Below are positions 6,967 through 13,938 of a DNA stretch of 64,000 bases, piece after piece. Position 1 is the first letter of the stretch. The number at the start of each line of letters is the position of its first letter. Where the stretch lies: positions 186,001 through 250,000 of the forward strand of contig JADKIU010000003.1 in NCBI GenBank assembly GCA_016722565.1, written 5' to 3'. The position numbers were made by a program, and so were the translations under genes. Origin of the DNA: Bacteroidota bacterium. GTDB lineage: Bacteria; Bacteroidota; Bacteroidia; 2-12-FULL-35-15. Below the pieces are notes generated by a model that did not search any database, had not been told where the DNA came from, and saw nothing but the letters and a program-made list of their open reading frames with translations.

Positions 6967-7989
6967 ATGCCGATAAACAAACTTGCCCTCATTCGTTACA
7001 AAACAATTGATAATTGTTTGCAGAACCGTTTCCGTAAATGGACACTGGAAGATCTGATGGAAGCCGTATCCGATGCTTTGTATGAATACGAAGGAATGAC
7101 CAAAGGAATCAGCAAGCGCACCATTCAACTTGATCTGCAAAACATGCGAAGTGAAAAGCTTGGATACAATGCCCCCATTATTGTAACGGATAAGAAGTAT
7201 TATTCCTATGATGAAAGCAATTACAGCATCACCAATACTCCTTTATCCAAGCAAGACCTTGGCACACTCAATGAAGTACTGGATGTTTTAAAACAATTCA
7301 AAGGATTTGGTTATTTCCAAGAGTTAACCGGAATGGTTACAAAACTCGAAGACAAAATCTACAAACAAAAACACAAAGGCCGATCCTACATTGATTTTGA
7401 AAAGAACGAATTATTGAAAGGACTTGAATTCATTGATCCGTTGCACAAAGCCATCATCAGTAAAACGGCTCTTCAGTTATCCTATCAATCGTTTAAGGCA
7501 GAAAAGCCGAATGACATGATTTTCTTTCCTTATCTCTTAAAAGAGTACCGCAATCGTTGGTTTGTATTGGGAGCAAATAAAAAATCGAGAGGCATTATTA
7601 ACCTGGCCCTCGACCGCATTGTTGAACTGAAGGAACTCCGTTCGGAAAAATACCATGAGAACAAACTGATTGATATAGCAACCTATTACAATGATACAAT
7701 TGGAGTGACAAAAGCCATCGGACAAAAACCTCAAACAATTGTTATCCGAATAGACAAAGCGAATGCACCTTATGTTAAAACAAAACCACTTCATACTTCT
7801 CAAACTATTCTCAAAGAAGATTCCGAAGGAATGATTTTTAGCATTACCGTAGTATGGAATTTTGAATTAGAGCGGGAACTGTTAGGCTTTGGTGAACAAA
7901 TCGAGGTGCTCGCTCCGAAACGGTTAGTCGGCACCATTCAATCACGATTAAAAAACAGTTTAAAAAAATATCACAATCCAAACGATTAA
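6967..7989 (+). CDS. WYL-domain transcriptional regulator
   Basis: A 340-aa regulator with an N-terminal winged-helix region (about 1-65, including the ISKRTIQLDLQNMR recognition segment), a WYL domain (about 150-225, with YRNRWFVLGANKK in place of the family's YRxRWYLxG motif) and a C-terminal WCX part (GFGEQIEVLAPKRL). WYL domains bind nucleic acid or nucleotide-like ligands and often control DNA-damage, phage-defence and RNA-repair operons. It is divergent from Ro60 and convergent with prfH (45 nt between ends). The three operators at 4049, 6800 and 6901 are its likely targets. Whether damaged RNA ends are the signal is inference. Confidence 0.88.
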   Translation: MPINKLALIRYKTIDNCLQNRFRKWTLEDLMEAVSDALYEYEGMTKGISKRTIQLDLQNMRSEKLGYNAPIIVTDKKYYSYDESNYSITNTPLSKQDLGTLNEVLDVLKQFKGFGYFQELTGMVTKLEDKIYKQKHKGRSYIDFEKNELLKGLEFIDPLHKAIISKTALQLSYQSFKAEKPNDMIFFPYLLKEYRNRWFVLGANKKSRGIINLALDRIVELKELRSEKYHENKLIDIATYYNDTIGVTKAIGQKPQTIVIRIDKANAPYVKTKPLHTSQTILKEDSEGMIFSITVVWNFELERELLGFGEQIEVLAPKRLVGTIQSRLKNSLKKYHNPND

Positions 7990-8034
7990 TGTGGTGTTGT
8001 GTAATCTTTCGATGCTATTTAAATAATAGCACTA

Positions 8035-8652
8035 CTACAACACTTCCTTAAATACTTTGACAGGGTTCCCTCTCAAAAGCAAGTTGTGTTCCATCCATTG
8101 ATCCTGAATTTTTTCATTCGCCTGTTCCAGTTTCCAACTTATCAATTTATTCTTCAAACGCTCTGTCGCCTCCTTTTTGTTCATGAGTTGCGACCGTTCA
8201 GCAGAAGCAGTTACACTTATTCCGGATGGCAAATGTGTTGCTCTTACCGCTGACTCCGTTTTATTGACATGTTGTCCACCTGGTCCGGATGCTCTCATTG
8301 TCTGATACACAACATCTTTATCGTTCCATTCCATTTGTTTTGTTATGTCATGAACAATCACACCAACAAACCAGTTCTTACGCTTATGATATTTACGATA
8401 CGGGCTTTGTGCGATCCATTGCACACTTCCTTCCCACTGAGTGCAAAACAGATTTGTTCCTTTTCCTTTCAACATAACCATTGCCGATAATAACGTACCG
8501 GCAATATTTCCTTTTACGGATTCAACCATCGTTGTTTCTAGTTCAGCAGTGCGAGCATGCTTGAGAATTTTCTCAAGCACTTTCGCCACCACTCTTTCGC
8601 ATTCTGCAGGTCCTTTTCCTGATGTTATTTGTATTATTTTCTGTTCCATCAT
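8035..8652 (-). CDS. prfH: Peptide chain release factor homologue PrfH
   Basis: PrfH is a release-factor paralogue encoded next to RtcB2. It frees ribosomes stalled by cleavage in the decoding centre of 16S rRNA so that RtcB can reseal the rRNA. The 205-aa protein carries the catalytic GGQ (125-127, in GPGGQHVNKTESAVR) and a basic C-terminal extension, but lacks the stop-codon-recognition length of RF1/RF2. Two ATGs stand in tandem at the start; either is possible. Only 2 nt separate it from the rtcB2 stop, so they are one operon. Confidence 0.92.
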   Translation of the reverse strand: MMEQKIIQITSGKGPAECERVVAKVLEKILKHARTAELETTMVESVKGNIAGTLLSAMVMLKGKGTNLFCTQWEGSVQWIAQSPYRKYHKRKNWFVGVIVHDITKQMEWNDKDVVYQTMRASGPGGQHVNKTESAVRATHLPSGISVTASAERSQLMNKKEATERLKNKLISWKLEQANEKIQDQWMEHNLLLRGNPVKVFKEVL

Positions 8653-8654
8653 TT

Positions 8655-10058
8655 TTATTCTTTATTCATTCTTACAATTTTAGGTGTGAACTTCCCATGA
8701 ATATCCACAAGGTTTTGTTGTGCCACCATTACTTCTTCGATGTCTTTATAGGCAAAGGGAGATTCTTCCGAACTCGCTCCAATAAGTGTGACACCTGCGC
8801 TCTCCACCATTTTTCTGAATGAAGATACAGTGATACTTTCTTTGGCCTTCTTCCGTGACATACTTCGCCCTGCTCCGTGAGAAGCAGAATTGAGTGAATC
8901 GGAAATTCCCTTTCCAACAACCAGGTAACCGGCATCAGTCATATTACCAGGAATGATTCCGAGTTCTCCTTTATGTGCAGGTGTTGCACCTTTGCGGTGA
9001 ACAATCACTTCTTTTCCATCTAACTCTTCTTTCCAAGCAAAGTTATGATGATTTTCTACTTTCACGAAAGGCTTTAATCCAATTGCTTTTGAAATATTGA
9101 TGTGTATTCGATCGTGGCAAGCTTTTGCATAATCTCCTGCCAGATTCATACTCATCCAATACTCTTGTCCTTCGGCTGAATTCAAATCTAACCAAGCCAT
9201 GTGTTGCGCTACTCGAGGCAGCTTACAAACTTCCATCGCAAGTTTGGTATAATGTTGCGCCACGTTTGCACCTAGTCCTCGTGAACCGGAGTGTGACAAT
9301 AGCCCCATGTATACACCGGCAGGCAAACCAACTGTATTGTTCTCGTTCAGTTCTATGAGTCCGAATTCCACAAAATGATTTCCACTGCCTGAGCTTCCCA
9401 ACTGTCTGATAGCTTTACCATGAAGTTTACGGAGCAATTCCGTTTGGCGAAATTCATCGCGGTCAAGGACTTCGTGTTCCTGTTTGAACTCCAAGGCACC
9501 ATCCATGCCAAAGTGTGTAAATTCTTTCAGAGCTGTTTTCAACTCATAGTGATGACGAGAAAGATAGTTCTCTGGCACTTCATAAATTGACAAAGCCATA
9601 CGGCAACCGATATCTAATCCCACACCAAATGGAATTACTGCATTCTCCACAGCTAGCACACCACCAATCGGTAAACCAAAACCACTATGTGCATCTGGCA
9701 TCAATGCTCCGCGAATACTCACAGGAAGACTCATAGCGATCTCCATTTGTTGTTTTGCATCCGCTTCAATTCCCTTTCCACCATAAATCTTCAGCAATCC
9801 TGTTTCCTGTAAAAGATCATACGAATTGAAAGCCTTCAACTTATCTTTAACGATGAAGGTATTTGCCAGAAGTCCAAACAAAGGATCAAATTCATAATCC
9901 GCTGGCGTTTCTTTAATTTTTTGAAACAATGCAAGAATTTCTTCTTTTTTCGCATGTTTCATATGTCTGGAAGCAGTCGTTATTGCAACACTTCTCGACA
10001 CATCATTCTCAAATCCGATTTTATTGAGGTCTTTCCCTCTTAATTTATTATTGCTCAT
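8655..10058 (-). CDS. rtcB: RtcB-type RNA ligase of the RtcB-PrfH module (RtcB2)
   Basis: An intact 467-aa RtcB with all key motifs: LDIGCRMAL (Cys152), GSGNHFVE (Asn227, His228), HSGSRG (256-261), ENHHNFAW (335-342), HRKGATPA (354-361) and SHGAGR (His394, the expected guanylylation site). It has the same length and layout as RtcB1 but is clearly diverged from it, so this is not a recent duplication. With prfH immediately downstream it matches the RtcB2-PrfH pair known to rescue ribosomes with damaged 16S rRNA. The basic protein at 10068-10814 is 9 nt upstream. Confidence 0.94.
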   Translation of the reverse strand: MSNNKLRGKDLNKIGFENDVSRSVAITTASRHMKHAKKEEILALFQKIKETPADYEFDPLFGLLANTFIVKDKLKAFNSYDLLQETGLLKIYGGKGIEADAKQQMEIAMSLPVSIRGALMPDAHSGFGLPIGGVLAVENAVIPFGVGLDIGCRMALSIYEVPENYLSRHHYELKTALKEFTHFGMDGALEFKQEHEVLDRDEFRQTELLRKLHGKAIRQLGSSGSGNHFVEFGLIELNENNTVGLPAGVYMGLLSHSGSRGLGANVAQHYTKLAMEVCKLPRVAQHMAWLDLNSAEGQEYWMSMNLAGDYAKACHDRIHINISKAIGLKPFVKVENHHNFAWKEELDGKEVIVHRKGATPAHKGELGIIPGNMTDAGYLVVGKGISDSLNSASHGAGRSMSRKKAKESITVSSFRKMVESAGVTLIGASSEESPFAYKDIEEVMVAQQNLVDIHGKFTPKIVRMNKE

Positions 10059-10067
10059 GTTTTATTT

Positions 10068-10814
10068 TTAATAATTTTTAATTTCCATTTCTATCTTAGA
10101 AACAGATTCTGTTTTAAACAAACTTTTGTACTTCATCTTATCTTGTTTTTTCCAATTCGAATTATACTTCGCATATCCATCTAGGATCTTATACATCTTA
10201 TTCCTTAGATTATTTTTAATGAGATAATTCTCATACTCTTGCTCTGCTTTCATTAAAGCTGGATCAATAATCTTTACATGTGTGATCATATTGGGTATTA
10301 CTTTAAGTACAAATCTCCAGGGCTCCTTGAACACAAGTACTTGTCGAAATAAGTGCCAGTGTTTCGGGTCATACCTTCTCTCAAGATTAAAATACGTTCG
10401 TTCTTTTTCTGTTAACTTTAGTGTTCTTAATTGATAGAGTTCTATTACCGGCAGTTGTTGAACACAATCCACATATACCTTTTTACCTTTTTGTTTCTTC
10501 CGCTTTTTAAAATCTTTGCGGTGACTATAGGCAGGCACATTGATTTTATCGATAATCTGCTGAAAAATAATTGCATCACTTGTTCTTGCAACATCTTCGC
10601 GAAGTACAAAGAAACGTTTCCATCCTTTTTGTATCGGAGGTACGAGGTCGGCATAACCGAGATTATTATGTTCCCTTCTGATACGTTTCAATTCTTTGTA
10701 TACGTAAATCAGTTTCTTCTCCAGATCTTTTTTCTGCAATCTTTTTTTTGTCCGTTCAGTCTTTAAGCGGCTGCATGAGGCATAGAACTCCCTTTCACGG
10801 GTATGCATTTGCAT
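10068..10814 (-). CDS. Lys/Arg-rich protein of unknown function leading the rtcB2-prfH operon
   Basis: A 248-aa soluble protein with very many Lys and Arg residues, an N-terminal helical region with likely coiled-coil character (ERTKKRLQKKDLEKK) and a central KKRKKQKGKK stretch. No signal peptide or membrane segment is seen, and I recognise no domain. The charge and the spacing to rtcB2 suggest an RNA- or ribosome-binding accessory factor; this is inference. The start is MQMHT (an alternative ATG is two codons in). No Shine-Dalgarno precedes it, unlike the short leader ORF at 11001-11045. Confidence 0.75.
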   Translation of the reverse strand: MQMHTREREFYASCSRLKTERTKKRLQKKDLEKKLIYVYKELKRIRREHNNLGYADLVPPIQKGWKRFFVLREDVARTSDAIIFQQIIDKINVPAYSHRKDFKKRKKQKGKKVYVDCVQQLPVIELYQLRTLKLTEKERTYFNLERRYDPKHWHLFRQVLVFKEPWRFVLKVIPNMITHVKIIDPALMKAEQEYENYLIKNNLRNKMYKILDGYAKYNSNWKKQDKMKYKSLFKTESVSKIEMEIKNY

Positions 10815-11000
10815 GTGTGTTAAATTGTGATTAAATAATTTAATTATTGGAACCTGCTATACAGGATGTCCGCTGCAAAAACTGAACGAGTTTTTAAGAA
10901 AACCTCATGATTTTTTTTGATAACGCGGGACTAAATAAATTTGACTTGATCAAAAGACCTTTTAAGCTAATAAAATAAAAAAGGGATTTAGAGCCGCGTA

Positions 11001-11045
11001 TTACGCAGTGAAATGCAGGGATGATATGTGTTTGCGCTCTTGCAT
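11001..11045 (-). CDS. 14-codon leader ORF with perfect Shine-Dalgarno
   Basis: The minus strand carries AGGAGG (11055-11060), nine nucleotides, then ATG and 14 codons (MQERKHISSLHFTA) to TAA. It lies downstream of a Bacteroidota-type promoter (11096-11126) and about 190 nt upstream of the first structural gene of the rtcB2-prfH operon. Its stop region overlaps a small GCG...CGC hairpin followed by a CCCTTTTTT stretch (10981-10990). Real genes in this window lack such a Shine-Dalgarno, so the arrangement looks regulatory. Translation is not proven. Confidence 0.5.
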   Translation of the reverse strand: MQERKHISSLHFTA

Positions 11046-11095
11046 GTGTAGTTTCCTCCTATCATTAAATTGTATCTCAGAGGTGAAATGCGTTG

Positions 11096-11126
11096 CAAAT
11101 GTATATCAAAGATGATTGCATGTCAA
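11096..11126 (-). promoter_or_regulatory. Promoter of the rtcB2-prfH operon
   Basis: On the minus strand TTG (in TTGACA, 11121-11126) is followed after 20 nt by TACATTTG (11096-11103), a match to the TTTG-N19-TAnnTTTG consensus of Bacteroidota primary sigma. The predicted start is near 11089, giving a leader of about 275 nt before the 248-aa gene. I find no clear copy of the WYL operator here. The rest of 10815-11000 is non-coding, with an AATAAT/ATTATT hairpin (10833-10847) and a CCTG/CAGG hairpin near 10854. Confidence 0.6.
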
Positions 11127-11222
11127 GTAAAAAATGATTTATTTTTTTTATTTATAAATTATAAATTAAAAAAACACCTCAAAATATCAATATTAACAGC
11201 ACTTACAGAGAGTCAGATTTTT

Positions 11223-12149
11223 TTAGCTTTTCAAAACAAGTTTTGCTTTTTCTTTTGCTGTTCCGATTACTGCAATTGCTCCAGAATTGAAATTCAGAAA
11301 ATCACTTTCGATCCCATCAGAAAAGATTACTCCATTGTTTGGCATATACGACTCCAAAATCAAGCTAGACTGATGATTTAGCAACCCTGTTACAATACCT
11401 GTTTGTGTTTTTTTACTTTGAAAAGGCTCTCTTACAACAAACATTAGCTGCTCATCATTCAGTTGCTTGCTCTGAATATCTTTTTTTTCTTTGTGCATAA
11501 ACCCATTTACTCCTCTTGTCATGTTAAACACAGAGCTTAACCAACCCGATGAACCGGCCTTTGTAGAAACAATAATACCAGAAGAAGAATGTTCTTCCGA
11601 TTTATTAGCATAAGAAATTTTGTACCTAGCAGAAACATGTGATGAAGCTCCAATAAAAAGATCATTAAATGCTAATAACCGTTGTCCATCATTCAACTGC
11701 GCTTCAGCAAAAGAAGCAGTTTTGGAATCATAATCATTTTTTATCACGGCCTCAACTCCTGAAATAAAATTTTCAGAAGTAAACGGCAACAAAAAACCAT
11801 CATATCTATCTGTGTCAGGATTGATTGCTACAATTGGAATTCCATTCACATATTTAGCAGTGTTTGCAACCAATCCATCCTGACCAATTACTATCACCAG
11901 CTGTTTTTCGTTGAAAAGAAAAGATGGCAAAAAGGTTCGTTCAACAATCTTATTTTTTATCACAGCGGAAAGCTGTTTCTGAACAGCGGAAAGGGAGTTA
12001 TGAAATTGAACATGCTCAACCTCATACTCTTTCCAATTGCCCCCCGAACGCTCAATGTAAAATTGAGCTTGAGCCTTTGTATTAAAGCGCTCAACCAGGA
12101 CTTCCAATCGTGTTTTATTTTTTACGATAATTGCATAGTCAATACTCAT
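11223..12149 (-). CDS. Divergent NAD kinase-like protein
   Basis: 308 aa. The middle and C-terminal parts resemble the NAD-kinase/diacylglycerol-kinase fold: VIVIGQDGLVANTAKYV stands where NAD kinases have GGDG, followed by PIVAINPDTDRYDGFLLPF, NDLFIGASSHVS in place of the NE motif, and GIIVSTKAGSSGW in place of STPTGSTAY. The catalytic Asp of the first motif is kept but its Gly pair is changed. It is therefore either a kinase of altered specificity or a nucleotide sensor. About 90 N-terminal residues form an extra region of unknown function. It starts 3 nt after the SPFH gene and is the last gene of the Ubl/E1 operon. Confidence 0.7.
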   Translation of the reverse strand: MSIDYAIIVKNKTRLEVLVERFNTKAQAQFYIERSGGNWKEYEVEHVQFHNSLSAVQKQLSAVIKNKIVERTFLPSFLFNEKQLVIVIGQDGLVANTAKYVNGIPIVAINPDTDRYDGFLLPFTSENFISGVEAVIKNDYDSKTASFAEAQLNDGQRLLAFNDLFIGASSHVSARYKISYANKSEEHSSSGIIVSTKAGSSGWLSSVFNMTRGVNGFMHKEKKDIQSKQLNDEQLMFVVREPFQSKKTQTGIVTGLLNHQSSLILESYMPNNGVIFSDGIESDFLNFNSGAIAVIGTAKEKAKLVLKS

Positions 12150-12152
12150 CTC

Positions 12153-13169
12153 TTACTTTCCTTTTTTATCTCCAACCAATGATTCTAACAATTCAGGGCT
12201 GATGTTTAAAGTTCCAATCTTACTTGCATTTTCAGCAAGCTGACGAAAAGCAAGTGAGATGTTAAATTTAGGATCTGGATTATTATTTAAGGCGGTTAAT
12301 ATTTTCCAATCCATTTCTTTATATGGTTTTAAAGTTGTTTCAAGAACATACCCTTGTGTTTCTGCCTCCAGTTTATCATTTGCCGCTTTTTGTCCTATCA
12401 AGAGCTTACGTTGGTTCTCAACGGAAATATCTGCTTCCACTTGCATTTCTCTTAACTTTCTTTCATTTTCAGCACCTTGAATTCTTGTTTCCATTTGCTT
12501 TTCAGCAATTTGTTTTTGTTTCTCTTCAATCGCGATTTCGGTATTTAATTCACTTTCTTTAATTTTTCGCTCCTGCTCTACGGCAAAGTTTCTGCGTTCA
12601 TAAATTGCTTGATCAGCTTCTTGCTGTAATTTCTCTCTCGTTTCTGTTTCCAAAGCTCTGGCCATTTCAGGAGTAGCTGTAATAGCTAGAATATTTGCTC
12701 CTAATATCTCAATTCCTAAAAGTACAATAGCCGGAGATGATTTAAGTCCGTCCAGAATTTGAGCTTCAATTGATTTAGCCGAACGAATGGCATCCTTTAA
12801 CTTAATTCCATGGATATAAGAAGATGTGGATGTTTGTGCTACATTAATAATACGCTGATTCAATTTCTCAAGGTCATTCTTTTTATAAACGCCATTGCTA
12901 TTTACAGTAAAGTCCAAAACGTCAGCAAGGGCTTTGGGGTTACTTATTTTATAACTGATTTGCCCTTGAATGGAAACAGTTTGATAATCGTTGGTCGTTT
13001 CATTAAAAATAAATGGCAAATCATTACTTCCCATTGCAATTGCGACAATAGAGCTATTGGGCTCAAAATAAAAGAACGATAGCCCGCGGCCTTCTCTTAC
13101 CACTTGTCCATTTTTAAAATGGATAACAAAGGTCATCGAGTCAAATTTGATGTGTTTAATTCCGAACAT
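12153..13169 (-). CDS. SPFH/band 7 (prohibitin-like) protein
   Basis: 338 aa with an SPFH domain (about 10-175; it runs from FKNGQVVREGRGLSFFYF through IQGQISYKISNPKAL to LGIEILGANI). A long charged coiled coil follows (about 180-285, rich in QEAD/EKQKQIAEKQ patterns), then a C-terminal helical tail. No signal peptide or strong membrane segment is seen, unlike classical flotillins, so it may attach peripherally or form a soluble ring or cage. It sits 55 bp after the E1-like gene. A scaffold role for the operon is inference. Confidence 0.87.
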   Translation of the reverse strand: MFGIKHIKFDSMTFVIHFKNGQVVREGRGLSFFYFEPNSSIVAIAMGSNDLPFIFNETTNDYQTVSIQGQISYKISNPKALADVLDFTVNSNGVYKKNDLEKLNQRIINVAQTSTSSYIHGIKLKDAIRSAKSIEAQILDGLKSSPAIVLLGIEILGANILAITATPEMARALETETREKLQQEADQAIYERRNFAVEQERKIKESELNTEIAIEEKQKQIAEKQMETRIQGAENERKLREMQVEADISVENQRKLLIGQKAANDKLEAETQGYVLETTLKPYKEMDWKILTALNNNPDPKFNISLAFRQLAENASKIGTLNISPELLESLVGDKKGK

Positions 13170-13224
13170 ATTTTTAGTTATTTAGTTAATTATTAATTTT
13201 ATAGATCCATAATGGTGAGGAGTA

Positions 13225-13938
13225 TTACATATGATTTAATTTAAACTTTCTTAGTTTCAGATCAAGTAAATTAAAAACAAGCAATTCACCTTCACAAACA
13301 TCTTCCCTGTTTAATATTATCTTAATTGCTTCATTTACTTGTAAACTTGCTGCAAAACCACATGTACTTCCAACTACACCTTGAACATCGCAAGCATCTA
13401 TCGTTTTAAAAATACTTTTATCGGAATAAACATCCTTATATCTTACCTTTTTCTTATAATTAAAAACAGAGAGTTGGCCTTCAAATCCACCAACTGCCGC
13501 ATATATCCATGGCTTTCCAGTGGAAAAACAATTTGAATCGATCACATACCTTGTTTCATAATTATCACAGCAATCTATCACAAAATCAAAATCTTCTAAA
13601 ATTGTCAGAGCATTTTCATCGGAGAATCGAACATTATAAGTCACAATTTCTAATTGAGAATTCTGCTCCTTCATTTTTTCTTTTACTAAATCTACTTTGA
13701 ATTTTCCGATGTCAGTTTCTTTGTAGATGATTTGACGATTTAAATTTTTTACATTAACAACATCAAAATCAACAACCCCAATCTTACCTATACCCAAAGC
13801 GGACAAGTACATCAAAACAGGGCAACCCAAACCTCCAGCACCAATAACAAGCACATTGGAATTTTCAATTGCATTTTGTCCGTTTACACCTATTTCAGGT
13901 AAATTAATTTGTGTCTGGTACCTATTATCGAAACTCAT
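13225..13938 (-). CDS. E1/ThiF/MoeB-like adenylating enzyme
   Basis: 237 aa. E1-like enzymes adenylate the C-terminal glycine of ubiquitin-like or sulfur-carrier proteins. Visible motifs are the nucleotide loop GAGGLGCP (33-40), DFDVVNVKNLNRQ, DCCDNYETR and the crossover-type segment ACDVQGVVGSTCGFAASLQ near 180-200, with cysteines where MoeB/ThiF has TCxExGV. The paired CxxC zinc cysteines of MoeB and ThiF are absent. The ATG overlaps the DUF4132 stop (ATGA), so translation is coupled. The Gly-Gly-ending protein two genes upstream is the obvious substrate. No E2, rhodanese or JAB gene is present nearby. Confidence 0.88.
   Translation of the reverse strand: MSFDNRYQTQINLPEIGVNGQNAIENSNVLVIGAGGLGCPVLMYLSALGIGKIGVVDFDVVNVKNLNRQIIYKETDIGKFKVDLVKEKMKEQNSQLEIVTYNVRFSDENALTILEDFDFVIDCCDNYETRYVIDSNCFSTGKPWIYAAVGGFEGQLSVFNYKKKVRYKDVYSDKSIFKTIDACDVQGVVGSTCGFAASLQVNEAIKIILNREDVCEGELLVFNLLDLKLRKFKLNHM

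Noticed and set aside
10990..11020. Fourth WYL operator (TACGCAGTGAAATGCA)
   Set aside because: The left half matches but the right half lacks TTGCGCA, and it lies within the leader ORF; too weak to count.
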